Of a stretch of DNA of 64,000 bases, positions 1 through 9,839 are shown piece by piece (the first letter of the stretch is position 1; every line of letters begins with the position of its first letter). The stretch comes from Panaeolus papilionaceus. Its lineage: Eukaryota; Basidiomycota; Agaricomycetes; Agaricales. A program made the position numbers and the translations under genes. The stretch is taken from NCBI GenBank assembly GCA_015501605.1, contig JADNRZ010000004.1, positions 2,531,456 through 2,595,455 on the forward strand, written 5' to 3'. The notes below the pieces were generated by a model. The model searched no databases, had not been told where the DNA came from, and saw only the letters and a program-made list of their open reading frames with translations.

Positions 1-40
1 ACCTGCACCCGGAAACACGCTTAATTTCAGAATTACCATC

Positions 41-62
41 ACGCACGCACGCACGCACGCAT
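41..62. repeat. (ACGC)n microsatellite
   Basis: Five tandem copies of the tetranucleotide ACGC are visible directly in the sequence. It is a simple repeat with no further function implied. Confidence 0.9.
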
Positions 63-690
63 CCATCACCGCTTACCTATTTTGATTACCACGCCCTCTT
101 TCGCCATCCCCGCGCACTTCTACCGCTAAGACCGACACTCGTATCATCCCTATCAGCCACCACAACACAAATTGGGATATACCGACGCCGCATCCTGTCA
201 TTCCGCACCTCACCTTTCATACGGACTTTCAATTCCTCATTTATTTCCATCATTTAATTCATATTTTGAACCCCTTTTACCATTCAACCACCCTCTTTCC
301 TCATCCCACCCCCGCTCTTGCAGCTCCTTTTAAGATATTTCTTTGTTATAGACCCTTTCCTTATGTGCCTGGGCGCTCTGTTGCGTCGTTTCGAACCCCC
401 CCATAGTTGGTATTTTAGTTCATTTTCATTTGTACTTAATTCGGGAGGCTTTGTAAAATTGAACCAGCTTACTTTTGGCCCACTTTTAAACTTAGTGTCT
501 CAGTCTCTCGTCTCAGCATCAGGAAGCGTCGTCGGCTTCAAATCTAGTCTTATTCTATCTTCACGAAGGCTCTGTCAACCACGGAAACACCAACCCGCAC
601 CCTCAGAGCGCCCTCTGCGACGTTGACCTCACTCCGGTCATCAGGTGTTTTGTTTTCACACTTAAGAACGTCGCGCGCACATCAACGGAG

Positions 691-769
691 GTAGACGTGC
701 GTCGAGGTATGTAGAATCGGAAAGAACAGTGAGGAACAAGAAAAAATTAAGGAAAAAATAATCAGCGTC
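691..769. repeat. Dispersed repeat, copy 1 (other copy in a PDH intron)
   Basis: About 75 bases here resemble 13818-13893 in the same orientation. The shared landmarks, in order, are an ACG(T/C)GCGTC start, GTAGAATCGGA, a purine-rich AAGAAAAAA tract and a final AATAATCAGCGTC. The other copy lies inside an unusually long intron of the pyruvate dehydrogenase gene. It could be a degenerate short mobile element or a fragment duplicated from that intron. Confidence 0.5.
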
Positions 770-2278
770 ATTCTTGAAAGGTATAAGGACTTTTGGATCA
801 AAGACCAGAAGCGACGTGAAGAAGAAGCCATCGCGAATAATGAACCGTACGACACTCAAGACAGAGAACCACACCCTATCACACCAAAGAAAGCATGTAT
901 CTTTCTAAAGTATGAAAGCCAACGACAGAAGGTAAAGTTTTGACTATTTCATGTTTATCATGACTAACATTAAAACATCAGAAATCCGGTTCAAAGGAGT
1001 TGCCGAATACAACGGTAGGAAGAAGCGCAATCCAGCAAGCAATCAGTGCACTGGAGTCAGCACGATTAGAGCGCCAGCGACACCCAGAATATCTGGCCAA
1101 TCCGGAATCGCACATCCGACTACGAGACTACCCTGAAGTCAAGGTGATTGAGAAAGCCGCTAAGGCTAGGGAGCCCAAGCGAAATGATAAGGTCCAAAAG
1201 ATGAAGTCCGAAGGCGCTATCTCAGGTACGTCTATAGTTAACTTTCTGAAGCTCCTAATAGAACTCAATGAATTAAATTATAGATACTTTTACTGAGGCT
1301 GAGCTTATACAAATGACGAAGGAACAACTCTGTCGCCCCAACGGGAAAAAGAGAATCAACATCCATACCTCCCTTCGTAACCGTGCAATGCTGCTATTTA
1401 CAACAGCAATGGCGCTTCGTGGTGATGATACCCGCTCTATCCTCCTCTCGGATATCCAATTCGATAATGTCCCAATGCTTGATATCGGCCCTGGGTGCTC
1501 TGTTCAGGTAAGCCGTCTCACATTATGTCACATCACAAACTAGCGCTCAATTGGACTTGCAGGCTCTCACAGTCCTCAGCAATCAGGGGAAGACAAATAC
1601 CTTCGGTCGGATTGATCGCTACACCGCCCTTCGTCACCTTGATGTACATCGTTGCCCTATTGCCGCCCTTTCCCTGTATCTATTCTCTCGGTTTCACATC
1701 CTCAAACATTTTCCATTCGACGACTTCATCCCTCAGTACAAACACAAGGAAGCGACAGAGGAGTTTGGCTATAGGCAATGGTATCGCATTGTTTTATTCC
1801 CAGGTCAAAACGATGAGTATAGCCCTATGTCTGCTGAAAGTAAGTCTACACATATTTGGTCGTTCCGAGTCTCTGCTAATAACCTATCCATCAAATCAAA
1901 GATCACCGAACACAATTTAATGAATTGAAGGAGCTGCTAGAGCTAGCATTTGCAAAGGCTACTCATGCTGGGCAGGGATTTAGTGCTACAACTGCGATTT
2001 CAAATGGGGCATCACCAGATAGCGTGCAAGCTCTTGGAATCTGGTCGCAACCTGGATCGTTTCAAGTTTACAATCGCGCGCTTCCAATCCAAGCTATGGT
2101 GGCAAGCGCTGGGTTCAACGGACATCGACTGGAGTCATATTTTATTGCGCGTGATGCCATTGGTGCATAATGCTTTGTTCTCAGAAATTATTTCAGTAAT
2201 TAACTATACACCATAGATCCTCCTGCCGAGCTAATGTCACAGTTGTTCCCATGGGTTGAGAAGGGGCAAAAGAAAAAA

Positions 2279-2375
2279 GCCGTGCAGTGACCATGCACAG
2301 CCGTGCAGTCTCTACTGTGCAAAAAGGTAAAATTCACGGTCATGCACGGTCATGCACGGCTGCACGGTTATAGCA
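2279..2375. repeat. GCACGG/CCGTGC subterminal repeat cluster, left
   Basis: Immediately inside the left end of the 2264-3818 element, the hexamer CCGTGC or its complement GCACGG recurs at roughly 8-20 base spacing, including the doublet CATGCACGGTCATGCACGG. Clusters of short subterminal repeats are typical transposase-binding regions; that role is inferred. Confidence 0.8.
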
Positions 2376-3041
2376 CATGTATCAGTTGCTCACGTATTTA
2401 GGTATTATGAAGAATACCTCGTCGTTGTATCGTTGGCGATGGTTCAATGTAGAGTTATAAATTCAGGAACAATGCCTGTAAAGGTATTAATAATGAAACA
2501 TGGTTCATTGATGTGGTCCTCGCCAGGCCAGTCCGAATCCTAACAATGTATTGCCAACAAAAAACAAGGGTGGTCCCATTATATGAATCACGACACAGCG
2601 ATTGTTCCAAAGACTATATATACCCCTCGTAAAATTACCCTACCAGATGTAAATCCCACAAATCCATGTTACCTCTTGCCAGGGGGTTTGGACGAGATAC
2701 GTCGGACCTGCGTGCCTCCAACACAATGTTATGTCAACCAAGAGGGCCGAGAGTTCAACCGAATCTCATAGACACAGTCTTGGCCTGCGTACCTCCTGCA
2801 CGGCAGTCCACTACCCAAAATTGAGCAAATTTTTAATATCTAGCTTGGGAGAAGACACCGTGACGTCTTTCCAGGGGATTTCGCCTTCTGGAATGCTTGG
2901 ATAACTCGTTTGTGCATTGCTTGATGGCTCATTCTCTACTCCAGTGTGCAACACCCCACATTTTCATCATGATTGGTTTATAGTCAGATGGGTTGTAAGG
3001 TCCAGATGGAGTGGTTTGCTGCAATTTGTCAGAGCTCTGTC

Positions 3042-3220
3042 TGTGCACGGCTCATGCACGGCTGTCGTACCCTTGGCACGGCTACCGCACGGTTAACGCA
3101 CGGCTATGCACGGTCAATGCACGGCTATGCACGTCCACGCACGGCTCTGCACGGCTCTGCACGGTAGCGTCTAACTTTGGCACGGTTATGCACGTCCACT
3201 CTGACGTCTGGCACGGCCTT
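3042..3220. repeat. GCACGG repeat cluster, middle
   Basis: More than a dozen copies of GCACGG or GCACG(T/G) lie about 10-12 bases apart, all in one orientation, with spacers such as CTAT, TCAAT and CTCT. This is the densest of the three clusters of the element and lies about 600-780 bases from its right end. Confidence 0.8.
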
Positions 3221-3681
3221 CGAATGAAGTGCACAGTCGACATTATAGTGCGGTTTTGTTTATGATTATCAATGACGGTGATATCTCTGGTGATTGCTTG
3301 AGGTATTGGACTGTTTCACCTGTGATACATGTGATATGATACACGTCCTTCCAGGCCGTCGAGTGTCAAAGCACAAGTAAGTCATTATCATTGGCTCCAT
3401 TAGTAAAATTTACTAATTCCAATGTTTAGGACGATCGAAAGCCAGAACGGGTATAAGAAATTAACTGAGAAGCGATTTAGGTGCAACTTTGGCGTGATAG
3501 ACCAGGGTTCCTGCTTGATTTTTGATGCTTACACTTAAATTATCAGCTCAATATCCATTGTCTCAGCTTGAGAAGTAGCAGCATGCCTGCGATTTTGAAT
3601 CGTCTGAAGCTATCCTATCTGATCCAACTCACATCTCTTATTCCCGATTACTGAAGAGACCAAGTAAGATACCCTGGAATT

Positions 3682-3804
3682 ATGCACGGCTGACCAGTTG
3701 GACTACACGGCACTGCACGGCAGTCATTTGAGACGGCACGGTTCAGCACGGTAGGAGCACGGTTACACACGGTACTGCACGGTCATGCACGGCCGCGCAC
3801 GGCT
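3682..3804. repeat. GCACGG subterminal repeat cluster, right
   Basis: About ten copies of CACGG, mostly preceded by TG or G, crowd the last 120 bases before the right terminal inverted repeat of the 2264-3818 element. On the complementary strand they mirror the left cluster. Confidence 0.8.
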
Positions 3805-5132
3805 TTTTTCCAATGCCCGTTGAGAAGGAGCTCGAAGCTCTGAGTATTCGTCAGAAAAAGAACGGGAGTAAGGCTCAAGATGCTTCATTAGTCAATGTAC
3901 TTAATCTCCTGCTTTGTTTCCGACGAACGCTCCTTCAAGACTGTGCCGTCCTCTACCAGGAGCATCCTGACGCCCCAGTCTTTAGATTTGCACCATTTAA
4001 TTCAACCCAATTTCACGAGTTTGCAACCATGTTAGCACAGATCATTCGTGATGCAGAGGAGAACGATCGTCTTCAGCTCCAAAATCTGGAACACAACGTT
4101 TCAGAAGCATGAACAACATTACCAGCATGCTCAAACCTCAACCAACACTATTCTCAAGCGTATGGATGGGTTTGTTGAAGTCGTAAAGGCTGGGTTTATT
4201 GTTACCTCTACTCTTTTACCGCCACAAAAGCGCAGGCAACTCGTGGATTTATTTACAGATACAAGTCTCTCGTCGGGTGCGTGCTGTTATTGGATCGTGC
4301 CTTATATTCCACTGAAACATACAAACGTATACTTGATTATTAGATCCACATCCAAATAAGCGAGCGAGAACAGCGCTCGTCACAAGGCCCTCTAATGAGC
4401 GATCTATATCACCTCGAGATATTGAGGTCTTGTCCAAACACCCAGTACCTGACGCTCAATTTGCAGCGGAATGGCAAGCGCCTGAGGCGCCTGTGGACCT
4501 TAGCGTCTGCGTAAATCAACAAGAAGCCTCCACATCCACTGCATTCGTGTCTGCTCACACCGCAAACTCGAATGACAACCACACACTCACACTACCTCCA
4601 TCAATGACACTCACCCCTAGCTCCACGAGCGCTTCAAGCGCAGTTCAATTTGTGCTCTCACAAGCAAACACCTCCGACTTCTTTGCTAGCGGGAATGGAA
4701 ACATCTATTATGACTGTACATTTCCTCTCGACCGAACATGTTCAGTAACACATGCAGCTCAGATGGCGTATGTGACGAAGCTGGAGAAGTCAATTTCCCC
4801 AGAACGACTGAGACAACATCAGTTCGAATGGATCAATGACGAGTACCTCCCTATTTTCACCGAGTATTGGAAACTGTCGAAGCAAACACAACCCTCGATA
4901 CTTGAGGTCTGGAAGGAGTACAATGATGGGATTGGCGGACGCATGTCTATTGTCACCTTACAAGAGTTATGGGTTAGTCAATGGAAGCGAAATCAGGGAC
5001 GACTGCAGACAGAGTCAGCACGTCGAATGAAGGTCGTCAAACTGATCCAAAGTCTTGTAGACTTGCCCAGCTTTAACAAGTCCCCAGAGCAGGTGCTACA
5101 GTTCCTCGCAAATGAGTATCCACAATACACTA

Positions 5133-6697
5133 TGGTGCGCCATTTGCACATTTATTATTCGGGCCAAACATCTTAAGTAATTTTGTAAACTAATCTAAAC
5201 TCTTGTAATTGTCTAATGAATCTAAACAACTCTTGGGTGCTTTTAAGATTGCTTAAACATTTCTTGGGCATTTAACGTGTTCTGCAAACATTCTTTGAGC
5301 GCTTGACATGTTATTCAAAATTTCTTGGGCGCTTATGACAAAACATCAAACATTTTCGCCCAATCCGACAGCTCTTCAAACATTTCCTGAGTGCTTAGAA
5401 GGCAATATTCCATCTACACTAACAAATGGGAGTGCTTAAAGCCCCATTTCTGAACTCATGCTAATTTTCTAAATAGAGTCTAAATAATAAAAACTAGATC
5501 AAAATTCGTTATGGTTTCTATATGCTTGCTGAATATCATAGTATGATCGGAGTTTCAATGTGCTTTGGAATAGGTAGCGGAGCTTGAAATGGGTGTCATG
5601 ACTTGAGTCATGCCGTGAATGCCGTTTTCAAACTCCAATGGCATCGTACTTTGTAGTCTTTCAGAACTTTTGAAATATTGACCTTTTATTCCTTACAATA
5701 CAGGGACAGAAAGATGTTTGACATGCTTGTATCCCGCTGTGTTAAGCGCTCAAAATGTTCTGTAAAATCATATAGGCGCGCAAGGAATGTTGAAGAATAT
5801 GCGCACCATACATTTGCACATTTATTATTAGTCCTAAACATTTCAAGTGATTTTAGAACTTAAACTGAACTTTTGTAATTACCTTTTAAATGTAAACATC
5901 TTTTGGGCACTTTCATTGTAATTCCAAACATTTTGAGCGTCTATTGAGAAATTTAAGTTATGTTCGAACAGATCCCAAACATATTTGGGTGCTTAGAGTG
6001 AAATTCCAAACATCTCCCTGAACCTATCCATATTCTTCAACATTCCTTGCGCGCCTATATGATTTTACAGAACATTTTGAGCGCTTAACACAGCGGGATA
6101 CAAGCATGTCAAACATCTTTCTGTCCCTGTATTGTAAGGAATAAAAGGTCAATATTTCAAAAGTTCTGAAAGACTACAAAGTACGATGCCATTGGAGTTT
6201 GAAAACGGCATTCACGGCATGACTCAAGTCATGACACCCATTTCAAGCTCCGCTACCTATTCCAAAGCACATTGAAACTCCGATCATACTATGATATTCA
6301 GCAAGCATATAGAAACCATAACGAATTTTGATCTAGTTTTTATTATTTAGACTCTATTTAGAAAATTAGCATGAGTTCAGAAATGGGGCTTTAAGCACTC
6401 CCATTTGTTAGTGTAGATGGAATATTGCCTTCTAAGCACTCAGGAAATGTTTGAAGAGCTGTCGGATTGGGCGAAAATGTTTGATGTTTTGTCATAAGCG
6501 CCCAAGAAATTTTGAATAACATGTCAAGCGCTCAAAGAATGTTTGCAGAACACGTTAAATGCCCAAGAAATGTTTAAGCAATCTTAAAAGCACCCAAGAG
6601 TTGTTTAGATTCATTAGACAATTACAAGAGTTTAGATTAGTTTACAAAATTACTTAAGATGTTTGGCCCGAATAATAAATGTGCAAATGGCGCACCA
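5133..6697. mobile_element. Fold-back transposable element with TA target duplication
   Basis: The left arm (about 5133-5801) is the inverted complement of the right arm (about 6030-6697), close to perfect where I compared them, with a spacer of about 230 bases. The ends read TGGTGCGCCATTTGCAC and its complement, and TA flanks both sides (5131-5132, 6698-6699), as expected of Tc1/mariner-type integration. The arms and spacer hold many degenerate copies of a 20-base unit like AAACATTTCTTGGGCGCTTA, about 40 bases apart. There is no transposase ORF. The insertion overwrites the last codons of the Crypton gene: excision would give ..YTMWSSL and a stop. Confidence 0.85.
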
Positions 6698-7330
6698 TAT
6701 GTGGTCGTCTTTGTAACGAACTGACAATCAACCATCGCCATCGCCTTAAGGCTTGTCACCCCGACGTTGCTCAAGATCTTCATGCATCCGGCTTTCTGAA
6801 GCTCGAGGTTCTCATGGGTCTTCTGCGACCCGTCACTTCTGCTAATTTACCAGAATGGTATCTCCCCAGCGCATCCGGGTGGCACCTCTTCCACGAGCCC
6901 TCACTTCTTCGCATCAAGGTGTTTTGCCAGGACGAACTTGGGTGGACAAATGAGAATACATTGAAAGAGCGCTTTGTGAAGCGCGTCTTACCTGCGATCA
7001 CCGCTCAAATGTTTTATTCTGTAAGTTTCATATTCTATTATAATCTCTTGAAGTTACTAATTTCATGGTTAATCATTGTGATGTTTCCGTTAGCCTCTCG
7101 TCGTATACAGCCCTGCAGATACTAAATTGGCGACTCCATTGCATCAAGTCACCATTCGGAATCTTCGATGGATGAAGCGGAGGAGGCATTCTCGCGTGCC
7201 ACAACCAAGAATCTCTCTATTCATATCCAACCTTCTTGATGTCGCTGGCCTCCCGAAATCGGGAGGTGAACACATTTTGATTTGGGCACTGCGAGAAATG
7301 ATTCCGTATGAATTGCAAGAGCGCGCTTAG
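6679..7330 (+). CDS. Fragment of an unidentified gene, two exons
   Basis: One open exon runs up to 7020, followed by a GT..AG intron (7021-7093) and a second exon 7094-7330 ending in a stop. Joined in phase they give about 190 residues. The first Met at 6679 lies inside the right arm of the fold-back element, so the true start is unknown and the gene may have lost its 5' part. The segment around ..LLRIKVFCQDELGWTNENTLKERFVKRVLP.. is faintly like the C-terminal helical region of GEN1/Rad2-type Holliday junction resolvases, but no nuclease motif is present and I would not name it on that. The end (..GGEHILIWALREMIPYELQERA) is not recognised. Confidence 0.4.
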
Positions 7331-9639
7331 TTCCTTAACGTCGTCACACGTACTTTACTTTGTTTCATTGATTTTTTTGTACTTTTAGTTAAATGAGTCG
7401 AATAAGGATCAATTTATTCACTCGAAAATTGAACAAAAGTGGAATAAATAATTGAAAATATATCTTCAATTTAATTAGCTGGTATTCTACCGCCGAAGCG
7501 CCGATTATCGACGGAGGAGAGCGTCGAGGGACCAAGCGACAATGACGAAGGGGCGGTGAGGTGACCTGCCCAGGTCACGTGAGGCAGGTCACCACCCTGC
7601 CCGGGCAGCTCACAAGGTTGTGATACATGATGTATTAGCGCATCTCAATGCGGTCATTATGAATATTCTTTAGAAGAACAACACTGCAACAGGACCAGCA
7701 GAGGCTACGTGTTGACTTGGAGCTGTACTATTAGGATTGTCTCGTGCCACCTGCAATATATCTCCATTACATTTCCGTGTTACTTGGTCACCAGGTAAAG
7801 CTCAAGCTGAATACACAAAACGGATGAATGCACTATTTACCACCTGGAACGATCACAGTCCATTCGCTGATGGGCGGTATGAGAGTCGAGCCTTTGTAAG
7901 CACAGTCGTCGACTATTCTCCCTTTTTCGGTTCCTAGTCGGGTCAGTCTATGTTAGTCGACCACTCGACTAGAGACTATAGTCGCCGACTGGGACAACAC
8001 TGCGTAAATAACCCAGTCTCCTTCCACCATCTCATACACGCTTACGCTCATCTCGTTGTGCGGCAACTCTGCCATATCCTCAAAAGGAGCTCCAATCCCA
8101 CTCTCCTCCCTTTTAACACAAATTTCATACTCCCGACACAAGTCATATCTCAACCTCCACTCCGCCTTGTGCCAACACAAAGAATGTTTCCACCGGAACA
8201 ACCGCCGATGAAAAGTCCAGGGGTAGCCCGAGTTGCGATAGGATTTAGTGATTGTGAATGAAGATGGATAATTTTCAGGAATCCATTGGTCAGTATTTCC
8301 ACCTATTATATGCTGGTCGTTGAAAGATTCAGGAGATGCTGATGTGCCGTTTTCGTAGTCCGGGGATAAGATTTGGAACCCTTGACTGGAACGACGGGTA
8401 GAGCCATGAGTTCGTGACATGGGCAAACCTGATCGCATTCCAATCGCGTGTAGCTGATAAGCCATTCAATGTTGGCCATTGGATGGAATACTGAACGCCG
8501 ATAATCGCTGAGAATGAATGGCTGGATCATGCTGGCTATTTTGACTCGGGTTCTGGGGTGAATTAAATACGTGCGCCCTCAATTCGTTTGTGGATTATGT
8601 CGTACCATTTTGTAACGTATGACATACGCTCAATATGGATCATCAGTGATAAGATGAACCAGCACGTCGTGGAGACTTGTATATAACGATAACTCCGACG
8701 AGCGGCAAGGCCCGCTACCATAATCAAAAGTTTAGACAGTGTATTGCCAAAATAGCCCATGGCACTTCAAACATGGCGTGAAGGAAATTCGAATAGGATC
8801 GTTAACATTATATTGGTACATGCGAGGGATGTATAAGGGGACGGACTGTACACTACAGTTACAAACGGATAGATATTGTCGTTGGGATGATTGTTACTTC
8901 AAATCGATGGTGGTATCTTCGGGCTTTCTGGGATGGACTTCCAAATGCAGCAAAAGCGGATGATGGTGTCTTCCTTGGCGAATTTGTTGAGAAATACTTT
9001 CAGCGTCGGGACGTGGAAGAGGGAGGGTGCGAACTAGATATACTTTGACTTCCTTGTCAGATGCAGACAGCACTTTAACCCGATGTCCTTGAATTTGATA
9101 AATCTGTAGAGTTGTCAGGATCGTCATCTATGTGCAGACATCAACATTCGCAAACCATACAAATTTATCAGGGAACTGTGTTGTACCAGATGAGACATGC
9201 CATCCCACCAGAGTGGTATCAACGAGTACGACAGTGCCACGAGAAGTGACCATGGTTGGTTTGACAAGCAACGGGTATTACTTTGGTTTGGGTGCCACCA
9301 GAGTTGACAAGGCGTAATTTGATGTCAGAGCAAAAAGACCTCGAGATATAAGAATAAGAACAAGAAGCAGCTGGATCGAAAAAACAGCATCACAGGATTT
9401 ACCGTCTATGAGAGCGGATAAGCGCATCATGATGTTCAACTAGTAGAAAAAATACAGATGGGGGGGTGGTCAGCGAAAGATGAAGACGAGTGATGCTCCA
9501 TGGCCCTCCATTGACGAGTGGAGTGAGACAGAATTACCATACGGACCTGATAGTACAGCCACCTCAAATCTTCCGCCAAAAATTTTAAAAACATTCCACT
9601 AAAACCCACTACCTAAAGGTAGCGGGGATATTGTGTCTG
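7331..9639. other. No confident gene; scattered minus-strand open frames
   Basis: Several minus-strand open frames of 60-170 codons occur (for example 7953-8465, 8563-8760 and 8894-9127). They are in different frames and I could not join them with plausible splice sites into a recognisable protein. A short minus-strand frame near 9310-9430 begins with a hydrophobic, signal-like stretch (LLLVLILISRGLFAL) and soon hits a stop. This may be a decayed membrane- or secreted-protein gene. I see no RNA gene or repeat. Confidence 0.35.
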
Positions 9640-9839
9640 CCATACGCCATGTATCTATCGATCATCAGCACGAGGACCTCGTGTAGCTTGGACACGTTGC
9701 GAATACGTGTATCTCGTTCAAAAGGCAACAAGCGACTTTCTCCCCTCCCTTGTTAACCTCCTGTCGCGGAAGCATCCAGACAACTTCATCACGGTTCACA
9801 TCATCGTCACGACATCGTCATCCTCCTATACCGGCGCCG

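Larger units (their letters stand above)
1..999. other. Left flank, no gene recognised
   Basis: I see no convincing coding exon here. The stretch holds a short (ACGC)n microsatellite near 41-60, pyrimidine-rich sequence, and a block at about 691-769 that resembles part of an intron of the pyruvate dehydrogenase gene at 13818-13893. The recombinase gene that follows could have an extra upstream exon in the last 100 bases (an open frame starts at 951), but nothing fixes it. Confidence 0.5.
2264..3818. mobile_element. Non-autonomous TIR DNA transposon inserted in the Crypton gene
   Basis: The element begins GGGCAAAAGAAAAAAGCC and its other end, reverse-complemented, begins GGGCATTGGAAAAAAGCC, giving terminal inverted repeats of about 22 bp with three mismatches. 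It is flanked by the 9-bp direct repeat GTTGAGAAG (2255-2263 and 3819-3827). Removing the element plus one repeat joins the recombinase reading frame in phase (..FPWVEK-ELEALS..), which independently supports the boundaries. There is no transposase ORF inside. The ends carry dense GCACGG motifs. A 9-bp duplication is what Mutator-like elements make, but the superfamily is my inference. Confidence 0.85.
1000..5176 (+). pseudogene. Crypton-type tyrosine recombinase (Ndc10-like core plus GCR1_C domain), interrupted
   Basis: Exons read 1000-1225, 1284-1507, 1563-1839, 1902-2162 and 2217 onward, then resume at 3819 after an inserted element. The first part matches the Ndc10 domain 2/Crypton recombinase pattern: ALRGDDTRS (first catalytic Arg), GKTNTFGRID (Lys region), CPIAALSLYLFSRFHI, then THAGQGF and IWSQPGSFQVYNRALP with the candidate Tyr. 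The expected HxxR box reads H-A-G-Q, so the second catalytic Arg appears lost. After the insertion the protein continues with a helical segment (LQDCAVLYQEHPDAPVFRF). A frame change near 4090-4110 follows, then a Ser/Thr-rich linker and a C-terminal GCR1_C-like DNA-binding domain (about 4880-5080: SILEVWKEYNDGIGGRMSI). Cryptons cut and paste DNA with a tyrosine recombinase. Here the missing Arg, the frameshift and two insertions argue for a dead copy. Confidence 0.75.

Noticed and set aside
5678..5863. Open frame in the fold-back element as a transposase
   Set aside because: It is only 61 codons, made of the arm repeat sequence, with no DDE or other transposase motif.
8560..9130. Membrane protein of the DUF6533/6534 type on the minus strand
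   Set aside because: The open frames are fragmentary, in different phases, and lack the run of transmembrane helices expected.
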